Shown in pieces: positions 1 through 6,990 of a stretch of DNA of 9,128 bases. A program made the position numbers and the translations under genes. Within the stretch, counting starts at the first letter, position 1. Every line of letters starts with the position of its first letter. The stretch is from NCBI GenBank assembly GCA_963696625.1, contig CAVOKZ010000008.1, forward strand, positions 1-9,128, written 5' to 3'. This DNA comes from JAWVFN01 sp963696625. Its GTDB lineage: Bacteria; Actinomycetota; Thermoleophilia; Solirubrobacterales; 70-9. The notes beneath the pieces are model-generated. The model was not told the DNA's origin. It saw only the letters and a list, made by a program, of their open reading frames with translations, and made no database searches.

Positions 1-945
1 CCCAGCCCGCTTTTTCAGCTACGAGACTCAGCACGGCCAGGTAGCGCGGCGCGCCCTTCAGGAGCTTGCGGCGGAATTCGACGGGATCCTGCCGGGCCTC
101 GCCGGCAAGCTCGTCGATGAAGCTCTCGGTGAAGAATGCGTTGTGCGAGTGGCCGACGGAGCGCCGAACCCCACGGGCACGCCCATGTGCGTGGCCACGT
201 GTTCCATGTGCTGGCTCGCGAAAGCATAGGGCAGGTCGAACAGGCCCTCCGCCGTCGTCTTGTCCGGCGTGTCGATCCATCCCGAGCCGGCAGCGTGCGC
301 TCCATCCACCGGGGTGTAATCGCATCGCCGGCAGACTGATCCTCAGACTGGTCACGGTCCCCTGCGCGTCGATGCTGCCGCGAAGCATCGCCACGTGCAT
401 CGGCCGGTGCAAATCGTGCGTCGTGTCTTCTTCCCTTGACCAGATGAGCTGGACCGGGGCGCCGGCACAGTCCATTGCCACACGAACTGCCTGGGCCGCG
501 TAGTCCACCTCAAGCCGCCTGCCGGAACCCCCCACCCCAGAAGCGTGACGTGTACCGTCACATCGCCCACGGGAACCCCGGCCACCTGCGCCGCGGCCTC
601 GCGCGCCATCTGCGGCACCTGGGTCGGCACCCAGATCGCCACCGTGCCGCTGCTCACCTGGGCAGTACAGTTCATCGGCTCCATCGTGGCATGCGCCAGA
701 TAGGGGGCACGGTCCAGGCCTCCACCTTGCGGCTTGCCCCGGCTTCGGCCGCCCGGGCGTCGCCTTGCTCGTAGAACACGTGCCCCTCAGCTGTCATTAC
801 CGCCGCTTCGAGGTCCGAATCGATGCGGCGGGAGTGCGAGCGGGCCGAGCGGCCTCGGGCGCCATTCGACATCGACCGCCTGGGCCGCTTGGCGGGCGTG
901 CCAGTAGGTGGGCGCGGCCCGCACGGTTAGCTTGTAGGCGGGAGC
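1..945 (-). pseudogene. Frameshifted, 5'-truncated remnant of an isoquinoline 1-oxidoreductase/aldehyde oxidase-type molybdopterin-binding subunit
   Basis: The family forms the large, molybdopterin-cytosine-dinucleotide-binding subunit of two-component hydroxylases that oxidise N-heterocycles or aldehydes. Read on the minus strand, pieces in changing frames line up in family order: TYWHARQAAQAVDVEW (about 909-862), IDSDLEAAVMTAEGHVFYE (about 828-770), YLAHATMEPMNCTA then VTVHVTLLG (about 705-535), FGRRLEVDYAAQAV then LIWSREEDTTHDLHRP and RISLPA (about 527-325), TPRWMERTLPA (about 320-280), GLFDLPYAFASQHMEHV then PVGF (about 271-166), and RSVGHSHNAFFTESFIDEL through VAEKAGW (163-1). At least six frame changes are needed. 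Several are repaired by one base: drop 534 and 524 to restore LLGGGFGRRLE, or add one base near 165 to restore GFWRSVGHS. No in-frame stop breaks a segment. The N-terminal half is missing because the adjoining gene starts at 959, and the C-terminal part lies beyond the window. Codons such as GTT, CGT, GCA and TGT are commoner here than in the neighbours, suggesting transfer or decay. Sequencing error could explain the indels but not the missing half. Confidence 0.75.
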
Positions 946-956
946 GCTCACCTACT
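903..956 (+). promoter_or_regulatory. Three-copy 12-bp motif with a 13-bp inverted repeat just upstream of the penicillin-binding protein start
   Basis: GTAGGTGGGCGC (904-915) recurs directly as GTAGGCGGGAGC (934-945, 10 of 12 identical) and inverted as GTAGGTGAGCGC on the minus strand (955-944, 11 of 12 identical). Copies one and three form a near-perfect inverted repeat, AGTAGGTGGGCGC (903-915) against GCGCTCACCTACT (944-956). It has 12 of 13 Watson-Crick pairs, the thirteenth being a G-U wobble in the plus-strand RNA, with a 28-base loop. The right arm ends two bases before the ATG at 959, and the likely Shine-Dalgarno GGGAG (940-944) sits at the loop-stem edge. It may be an operator, a start-blocking RNA hairpin, or the scar of the rearrangement that truncated the molybdoenzyme gene. 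The repeats are seen; any function is inferred. Confidence 0.5.
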
Positions 957-958
957 CC

Positions 959-3847
959 ATGTCCGACTCAACTTCAGAATTCGACTTCGATTTCGGCGAC
1001 GATCCGTCGGGCGAGCCCGACCCGAACACCGATGAGCACCGTCACGGGCTCGACCCCGACGACACCGGCCCTCAGGACCTCGGCCCCGTTGGCCGCCGCG
1101 CGCTGAGCGCGGGGCGCACCGAGCCCCGCAACGGCCGCGGCAACGGCGCGACGCCGAGCTTCGACCCGAGCGTGCCCTCGAAGCGCGAGCGGGAGCGTGG
1201 CAACGGCGCCGGAGGAAACGGGGGCGGCGCCATCGACTTCGATCAACCCGGAAACGGCGGCGAGCCGGCTGCTCCGCCCCGGCGCGAGATCGATTTCGAG
1301 CCCGACGTCGACTTCGACCTGCCCCGGCGCAGCGAGCCCGAGCCGAAGACGAGCCCACGGCGCGGCACCGCCCGCGAGGATGACCGCATCGGCGAGGACG
1401 GCGCCTTCTTCGCCGACACCGGCGAGGAGCCCTTCGCCGACGACGACGACGCGGCCGAGCGCCCGGCCGGCAAGCTCGTGCGCTCCGGCGACGCCGGAGG
1501 CGCGGCTCCCGCCCGCCGGGTCGGCGGCGTCGCGCTTCCCAGCCTCAGCGGCGTCGGCGAGCGGCTCCGCGGCCTGCGCCTCCCCGACAAGCTGAGGCCC
1601 CCCGAGGTCGAAACCGGCGGCGGCCGGCGCGGTGGTGGTGGCGGGATCTCGGTCGGCGGGCGCCGGATCAAGCTCCCGTTCGGCGGCGACGACGGGGGAC
1701 GCAAGAAGGGCCAGATCAAGAAGTGGCGCGTGCTGATCATCGTCGCCGGCCTCGGGCTGCTGGCGATGGTCTCGACCTTCTTCGGGATGATGATGGCCGT
1801 CTCCAGCGATCTGCCGGACCTCGAGAACCGCACCGAGTACCAGGCATCGGAGAACTCGGTCGTCTACGACGTCAACGGCAACAAGCTGGGGACGCTGACC
1901 AACAACAACAACCGCAAGCTGGTCGAGTCGGGCGACATCGCGCAGTCGATGAAGCAGGCCGCGGTCGCGATCGAGGACTCGCGCTTCTACGAGCACAACG
2001 GCGTCGACTTCCGCGGCATGGCCCGCGCCGCGTTTGCCGACGTGATCCCCGGCGGCTCGACCCAGGGCGCCTCGACGATCACCCAGCAGTTCGTCAAGAA
2101 CGCGCTGGAGGCGCAGGGCAGCAGAACCGTCTTCCAGAAGTTCCGCGAGGCGGCGCTCGCGTACCACCTCGAGCGCCAGTGGGACAAGGACAAGATCCTC
2201 ACCCAGTACCTCAACACCATCTACTTCGGCGAGGGCGCCTACGGGATCGAGGCCGCCGCCGAGACCTACTTCGGCTGGAACCACCCCGACTGCGGCCAGG
2301 ACGGCTATCCCAAGTGCTCGGCGCTGCTGCTGCCCGAGGAGTCGGCGATGCTCGCTGGGATCATCTCCTCGCCGTCGGCCTTCTCGCCGCGTGCCAATCC
2401 GCAGGCGGCGATGGACCGCCGCAACCTCGTGCTCGCGAAGATGGCCGACCAGGGCTACCTGACCGAGTCGGACGCCCAGCTCGACATGCAGAAGCCGCTG
2501 CCCGCGCCGTCGGAGATCAGCCGGCCCGAGGAGGACTCCCTCGCCCCCTATTTCACCTCGTGGCTGCGCCAGATCCTCGTCGACCGCTACGGCGCCGGGC
2601 GCGCCTTCGGCGGCGGCCTGCGGATCAAGACGACCCTCGACCTCGACCTCCAGGAGGCGGCCGAGAACGTCGTCCGCAACACCCTCGGCGGGGTCATCCC
2701 GACCGCCTCAATCGTCGTCCTCGACAACAAGACCGGCGGCATCCGCGCCATGGTCGGCGGCCTGGACTACGAGGAGCACCCGTTCAACCTCGCCACCAAC
2801 GGCCAGCGCCAGCCGGGCTCGGCGTTCAAGCCGTTCACGCTGGTGACCGCGCTCGAGAACGGCCACTCGCCGAGCGAGACCTACAGCTCCGCAAAGCAGG
2901 ATTTCATCGTCCCCGGCTCGGGCGGCAAGGAGCACTTCCCCGTCCACAACTACGAGGACATCTACTACGGCGCGTCCGATCTGACCTCCGCGACGATGCA
3001 CTCCGACAACTCGGTCTACGCGCAGCTCGGCCTCAACATCTTCAACAACAAGCCCCAGAAGAGCCTCGACGCGATCGCCCAGACCGCTCACAAGATGGGC
3101 ATCGAGACCTGCTTCACCTGCCGGCCGAACGGAACCGACACTCCCAACCCCGCCATGATTCTCGGCGGCCTGGTTCAGGGTGTGACCCCACTCGAGATGG
3201 CTCACGCCTACCAGACGCTCCAGAACCGTGGCCAGCGCACCAGCGGCACGCTCGCCGCCGACCCCCTCGGGCCGGTCCCGATCCTCGAGATCAAGAACAA
3301 GGACGGCCACGACATCAAGGGCGGCACCAACAAGCTGGTCGAAAAGCGCGAGATCCCCGAGGACACCGCCGACACCGCCAAGTCGATCCTCAGCAACGTC
3401 ATATCCTCAGGCGGCACCGGCAAGCGCGCCGCGATCAGCGGCCACTCGCAGTGGGGCAAGACCGGCACCACCGATAACAACGGTGACGCCTGGTTCTGCG
3501 GGGCGACCAAGGAGGTCACGGCCTGCGTCTGGGTCGGCCACGCGGACAGCACCGAGCCGATGGAGACCGAGTTCGGCGGCCAGCCCGTCGACGGCGGAAC
3601 CTTCCCGGCGCTGATGTGGGCCTCGGTCGTCAGCGACTACTACGACATTCAGGCCCAGCACACGGCCGGCGAGAGCGGAGACAGCGTCGGCGACAGCGGC
3701 GGCTACGTCGCCCCCTCCTACTCAGCCCCCTCGTCCGGTTCGGGCGCCGGCGACACCGGCGGCGGTGGCGGCGACACGGGCAACGCGACGCCCGCTCCGG
3801 CGGCTCCGAGCGGCGGCGGGGCCGGCGGCGTCGGCGCTGGGCTCTAG
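959..3847 (+). CDS. Class A (bifunctional) penicillin-binding protein, peptidoglycan glycosyltransferase/transpeptidase
   Basis: It polymerises lipid II into glycan strands and cross-links stem peptides at the outer face of the membrane. The protein has 962 residues. Residues 1-250 are a cytoplasmic, probably disordered Asp/Gly/Arg/Pro-rich extension. A basic KKGQIKKWR stretch leads into one membrane helix at about 258-281. The GT51 domain (about 305-495) shows EDSRFYEHNGVD with catalytic Glu339, GGSTQGASTITQQ, and a second conserved Glu425 in FGEGAYG. The transpeptidase domain (about 550-880) shows SAFK (nucleophile Ser621, Lys624), SDN (682-684) and KTGT (834-837), so both active sites look intact. 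The tail from about residue 905 is Gly/Ser/Pro-rich, as in several actinobacterial homologues. All six cysteines are extracytoplasmic, in pairs 445/453, 718/721 and 847/856. ATG at 959 was chosen because it is the first start; GGGAG at 940-944 is rather far upstream (14 bases). A downstream start within the disordered region is possible. It resembles PonA-type enzymes, but no symbol is assigned. Confidence 0.95.
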   Translation: MSDSTSEFDFDFGDDPSGEPDPNTDEHRHGLDPDDTGPQDLGPVGRRALSAGRTEPRNGRGNGATPSFDPSVPSKRERERGNGAGGNGGGAIDFDQPGNGGEPAAPPRREIDFEPDVDFDLPRRSEPEPKTSPRRGTAREDDRIGEDGAFFADTGEEPFADDDDAAERPAGKLVRSGDAGGAAPARRVGGVALPSLSGVGERLRGLRLPDKLRPPEVETGGGRRGGGGGISVGGRRIKLPFGGDDGGRKKGQIKKWRVLIIVAGLGLLAMVSTFFGMMMAVSSDLPDLENRTEYQASENSVVYDVNGNKLGTLTNNNNRKLVESGDIAQSMKQAAVAIEDSRFYEHNGVDFRGMARAAFADVIPGGSTQGASTITQQFVKNALEAQGSRTVFQKFREAALAYHLERQWDKDKILTQYLNTIYFGEGAYGIEAAAETYFGWNHPDCGQDGYPKCSALLLPEESAMLAGIISSPSAFSPRANPQAAMDRRNLVLAKMADQGYLTESDAQLDMQKPLPAPSEISRPEEDSLAPYFTSWLRQILVDRYGAGRAFGGGLRIKTTLDLDLQEAAENVVRNTLGGVIPTASIVVLDNKTGGIRAMVGGLDYEEHPFNLATNGQRQPGSAFKPFTLVTALENGHSPSETYSSAKQDFIVPGSGGKEHFPVHNYEDIYYGASDLTSATMHSDNSVYAQLGLNIFNNKPQKSLDAIAQTAHKMGIETCFTCRPNGTDTPNPAMILGGLVQGVTPLEMAHAYQTLQNRGQRTSGTLAADPLGPVPILEIKNKDGHDIKGGTNKLVEKREIPEDTADTAKSILSNVISSGGTGKRAAISGHSQWGKTGTTDNNGDAWFCGATKEVTACVWVGHADSTEPMETEFGGQPVDGGTFPALMWASVVSDYYDIQAQHTAGESGDSVGDSGGYVAPSYSAPSSGSGAGDTGGGGGDTGNATPAPAAPSGGGAGGVGAGL

Positions 3848-3852
3848 ACCTT

Positions 3853-3871
3853 TAGGCGCTAGGCGCTAGCG
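3853..3871. repeat. Tandem TAGGCGC repeat and short hairpin between convergent stop codons
   Basis: TAGGCGC occurs twice in tandem (3853-3859 and 3860-3866). CGCTAG-GCG-CTAGCG (3857-3871) could form a 6-bp stem with a 3-base loop, overlapping the last codons of the glycosylase gene. The penicillin-binding protein stop (3845-3847) and the glycosylase stop (3861-3859) leave only 11 bases between them. No T-run follows the hairpin on either strand, so it is not a convincing intrinsic terminator. Transcripts from the two sides may overlap. Confidence 0.3.
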
Positions 3872-4446
3872 GCGCTCAATGGCACCGAGAGGTAATCGCT
3901 GTCCGCGGCGACATAGCGCCAGGGCAGCTCGCCGCCTTTGCTGATGCCGATCCGCACGTCAGTGCTGACGCGAACGTCGCGCCAGTCGGTGTCGCGGCCG
4001 AGGATCGCGAACGGGGATTCGAGCAGGCTGACGGCATTGTGCTCGGGGCCGACGCCGAGCGCCTGGGTCAGCTTGCCCGGGCCCGAGCAGAGCTGAGCTT
4101 CGGGGTCGAGGCCGCGGCGGCGCCGCATCGCCTCGATCCCGTCGGTCGGCTCGATCGCGCGGATCAGCACCGCGGCGGCGTCGCCCTGCGGCTCGCAGAC
4201 GAAGTTGAGCAGGTGGTGCACCCCGTAGGAGAAGTAGACGTAGGCCACCGCGGGCGGGCCGAACAGAGGCGCGTTGCGCTCGGTCGGCCCGTTGTATGCG
4301 TGGCAGGCCGGGTCGGTCGCGTCATAGGCCTCGGTCTCGACGATCACGCCCCCGGCGCCCTCGAACCCGAGGCGGCAGCCGATCAGGTCCCGGGCAACGT
4401 CGTTGACCGGGCGCTCGAAGAAGGCCGTGTCGAGCTGTTCGCTCAC
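3859..4446 (-). CDS. DNA-3-methyladenine glycosylase, AAG/MPG family
   Basis: This family excises alkylated and deaminated purines (3-methyladenine, hypoxanthine) to start base-excision repair. The protein has 195 residues, usual for bacterial members. VETEAY (36-41) holds Glu39, matching the catalytic glutamate of human AAG (Glu125), and Tyr41, matching Tyr127. ACHAYNGPTERN (48-59) follows with His49, then YVYFSYGVHHLLN (69-81), CSGPGKLTQALG (120-131) and the GISKGGELPWRY C-terminal motif (167-178). The start is GTG at 4446, whose GTGA overlaps the TGA of argH by four bases, so translation is probably coupled. Because argH carries a frameshift in this sequence, its misread frame runs straight into this gene and makes a false long fusion. 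The domain match is strong; the start rests on the overlap and the family length. Confidence 0.93.
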   Translation of the reverse strand: MSEQLDTAFFERPVNDVARDLIGCRLGFEGAGGVIVETEAYDATDPACHAYNGPTERNAPLFGPPAVAYVYFSYGVHHLLNFVCEPQGDAAAVLIRAIEPTDGIEAMRRRRGLDPEAQLCSGPGKLTQALGVGPEHNAVSLLESPFAILGRDTDWRDVRVSTDVRIGISKGGELPWRYVAADSDYLSVPLSAASA

Positions 4447-5814
4447 GGACCGAGCTCGGCGAGCGAGCGGCGCGCGAGCTGGAGCTGGTCGACCAGGCGG
4501 GGCGACGAGGTGCCGCCGGCCGAGACCTTCGACTCGAGCACCCGGCCCTCGGCGAGCGCCTCGCGCACGGCGGCGCGGGACCCCACCGGAACGTCGCGCA
4601 TGTCCTCGTTGTCGAGCTCCCCGAGCTGGACGCCGCGGTCGATCGCGATTCGGGCAAGGCCGCCGACGATGCCGTGGGCCTCTCGAAACGGCACTCCGTC
4701 GCGAACCAGCAGGTCGGCGACGTCCGTTGCCGCAAGCAGGTCGTCCTCGGCGGCGTCCCTCAACCGCTCGCGGTCGAAGCTGAGCCCGGAGAGCATCTTC
4801 GCCGCCGCCTCGAGGCAGAGCCTCGAGGTTGTCGACGGCGTCGAACAGCGGCTCCTTGTCCTCCTGCATGTCCTTGCTGTAGGCCAGCGGCAGCGCGTGC
4901 ATCGTTCCCAGCAGGCTGTAGAGGGAGGAGGCGATCCGCGGCCCCTTGCCGCGCAGCAGCTCGGCGGCGTCGGGGTTCTTCTTCTGGGGCATGATGCTCG
5001 AGCCCGAGGCGAAGGAGTCGGCGGGCTGGCAGAACCCGAACTCCTCGCTCGACCAGATCACGATCTCCGAGCCGAGCCGCGAGAGGTGCATCGCGCAGAC
5101 CGCCGCCGAGTAGAGGTAGTCGAGGGCGAAGTCGCGGTTGGAGACGGCGTCGAGCGAGTTCGGGTGCGGCCGCGCGAAGCCGAGGTCCTCGGCGATCGCG
5201 TCGCGGTCGAGGTCCCAGTTGAGCCCCGCGAGGGCGCCCGAACCGGCCGGCATGTCGCCGGTTGCCTCGACCACCAGTCTGAAGCGGCGCGCGTCGCGGA
5301 AGAACATCCAGAAGTAGGCCAGCAGGTGATGCCCGAGGTAGACGGGCTGGGCGCGCTGCAGGTGTGTGTAGGCCGGCGCGGCCCAGTCGGCGTGGCGCTC
5401 GGCGAGGCCGGCGAAAACCTCGAGCAGCTCTTCGAGCAGCGCCCCGGCCCGCTGGGCGTGCCCGCGCACGAACATCGCCAGGTCGGTCGCGACCTGGTCG
5501 TTTCGCGAGCGCGCCGTGTGCAGCTTGCCGCCGAGCGGCCCGATGATCTCGGTCAGCCGCCGCTCGATCGCCATGTGGATGTCCTCGTCGGCCGGCGAAT
5601 AGGCGAATTCGCCCTCGGCGAGCTCGGAGCCGATCGCCTCGAGGCCCTCGTCGATCTGCTCGTACTCCTTCGCATCGAGCACGCCGAGCTTGCGAAGCGC
5701 CCGGGCGTGCGCACGTGACTGCTCGACGTCGTAGGGGCCGAGGCGCCAGTCGAAGCCGATCGAGGAGTTGATCCGCTGGAACAGCGGATCCGGGGGTTCG
5801 CCGAAGCGGGACAT
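4443..5814 (-). CDS. argH: Argininosuccinate lyase, interrupted by a one-base frameshift near 4821
   Basis: ArgH splits argininosuccinate into arginine and fumarate, the last step of arginine synthesis, as a cytoplasmic homotetramer of the fumarase/aspartase superfamily. From the ATG at 5814 the first 331 residues are clear. They include HTARSRNDQVATDL (99-112), the catalytic THLQRAQPV segment (Thr150-His151) and the superfamily signature GSSIMPQKKNPD (271-282) carrying the catalytic serine. After VDNLE the frame turns into Arg-rich nonsense. A shifted frame supplies the missing C-terminus: CLEAAAKMLSGL, then ATDVADLLVRDGVPFREAHG, ending at TGA 4445-4443. Removing one base at 4821/4822 gives DNLELCLEAAAK and a protein of about 456 residues, the normal ArgH length. 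The start lies 10 bases after the DegT stop, with no clear Shine-Dalgarno. The gene is otherwise unblemished, so a sequencing error or a very recent mutation is likeliest. Confidence 0.9.
4808..4828. repeat. Inverted repeat CCTCGAGG-CAGAG-CCTCGAGG at the argH frameshift
   Basis: Two copies of CCTCGAGG (4808-4815 and 4821-4828), each itself a palindrome, flank a 5-base spacer and can form an 8-bp hairpin. The base that breaks argH is the extra C at 4821/4822. Without it the second arm would be only CTCGAGG, so the insertion makes the two arms match perfectly. Confidence 0.7.
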
Positions 5815-5824
5815 GGCGGCCAGT

Positions 5825-6979
5825 CTAGGCCGGGTGCCCGAGCGCCTCGGCGAGGGCCTTGCAGACTCGCTCGATCTCGGGCTCGGCCATCCGCGGGTAG
5901 AAGGGCAGCGCGACGGAGCGCTCGGCTACGCGCTCGGCGACCGGGAACTCACCGCCTCCGAACCCGAACCGCTCCTTGTAGAACGGCATCAGGTGGATGC
6001 AGGGCAGGTAGGCCTTGGACTGGATCCCGCCGGCGGCCAGGGAGGCGATCACGCCGTCGCGATCGGCCGTGGCCGGGAGCTGGACGGCATAGACGAACCA
6101 GCTGCGCTTCTCGGAGCCGCGGTCGGCGCAGGGCAGGACGAGGCCGTCGGGGTCGCCGTCGCCGGCGGGCGCCCCGCCGAGCTCGGCGAGGGCCTCGGTG
6201 TAGGCGCCGGCGACGCGGGCGCGCTCGGCGAGCATCGTGTCGAGCTTCTCGACCTGAGCGACGCCGATCGCCGCCGAGAGGTCATCCATGCGGTAGTTGA
6301 AGCCGAGGCGGTCGTGGTCGATCCTCGACATGTCCGGGTTGCGGCCCTGGTTTCGCTCGCTGCGCAGGCCCTCGGCCATCTCGGGCGAGGAGGGAACCAG
6401 GACGCCACCCTCCCCTGTCGTCATCTGCTTGTTCGGGTAGAAGGCGAAGGCGGCCGGGTCGCCCCGGCTGCCGATCTGCTCGCCGTCGGCGTCGAGTGCT
6501 CCGAGCGCCTGGCAGGCGTCCTCGATCAGGCCGAGGTCGCCCTCGGCGGCGATCGTCGAGAGCTCGCCGATCGCAGCGGGGTAGCCGAAGATGTGGACGG
6601 GCAGCAATCCGGCGGTCTTCTCGCCGATCGCCGCGTAGGCGGCGTGGGCGTCGATCTGGAGCGTGACCGGGTCGATGTCGCAGAAGACCGGCGTCACGTT
6701 CTCGTAGAGCAGGCAGTTCGAGGAGGCGACGAAGCTGAGCGGCGTCGTCACGACCTCGTCGCCCTCGCCCCATCCCATCGCCCTGACGGCCAGGTGCAGG
6801 GCGGCGGTGCCGCTCGAAACCGCGACGGCATCGTCGACCCCGAGCCAGCCTGCCAGGTCCCGCTCGAAGCGCTCGAGCATCGGCCCCAGCGAGAGCTGGC
6901 CCGAGGTGAGAACCTCGTCGATCAGCTCGCGCTCGCGATCGCCGATCTCGGGCCTCGCGAGCGGGATCTGCTCGGTCAC
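5825..6979 (-). CDS. DegT/DnrJ/EryC1/StrS-family PLP-dependent aminotransferase, substrate unknown
   Basis: The family transfers amino groups, usually from glutamate, to keto-sugars or related ketones, using pyridoxal phosphate in the cytoplasm. Numbering is from GTG 6979 (384 residues, typical). IPLARPEIG opens the protein and SGQLSLGP follows. AVSSGTAALHLA (53-64) is the PLP phosphate-binding region. EDACQALGA (about 153-161) holds the aspartate that contacts the PLP ring nitrogen. FYPNKQMTTGEGG carries the Schiff-base lysine (about Lys184). NYRMDDLSAAIG and a late SKAYLPCIHLMPFYKERFG complete the family pattern. The start is uncertain: GTG 6979 has GAGG nine bases upstream, while TTG 6988 would add three residues and lies two bases after the cimA stop. 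Tight spacing to cimA and argH implies one transcript. No sugar-pathway genes lie nearby, so the substrate cannot be read from context. A role in nucleotide-sugar or cell-surface chemistry is the family default. Confidence 0.92.
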   Translation of the reverse strand: MTEQIPLARPEIGDRERELIDEVLTSGQLSLGPMLERFERDLAGWLGVDDAVAVSSGTAALHLAVRAMGWGEGDEVVTTPLSFVASSNCLLYENVTPVFCDIDPVTLQIDAHAAYAAIGEKTAGLLPVHIFGYPAAIGELSTIAAEGDLGLIEDACQALGALDADGEQIGSRGDPAAFAFYPNKQMTTGEGGVLVPSSPEMAEGLRSERNQGRNPDMSRIDHDRLGFNYRMDDLSAAIGVAQVEKLDTMLAERARVAGAYTEALAELGGAPAGDGDPDGLVLPCADRGSEKRSWFVYAVQLPATADRDGVIASLAAGGIQSKAYLPCIHLMPFYKERFGFGGGEFPVAERVAERSVALPFYPRMAEPEIERVCKALAEALGHPA

Positions 6980-6990
6980 CCGCTGCAACC

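Noticed and set aside
66..503. Plus-strand open frames over the left region as novel genes
   Set aside because: The minus strand carries conserved molybdoenzyme motifs throughout; the plus frames show no domain or ribosome site.
1723..3477. A 584-residue plus-strand open frame inside the penicillin-binding protein gene
   Set aside because: It overlaps the GT51 and transpeptidase motifs in another frame and is an Arg/Pro-rich shadow.
3857..3871. Intrinsic bidirectional terminator between the convergent genes
   Set aside because: The stem is only 6 bp with a 3-base loop and no T-run follows on either strand.
3859..5814. A 651-residue open frame joining ArgH to the glycosylase, as a natural bifunctional protein
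   Set aside because: The middle of about 120 residues is Arg-rich out-of-frame nonsense, while a shifted frame gives the real ArgH C-terminus ending exactly at the glycosylase start.
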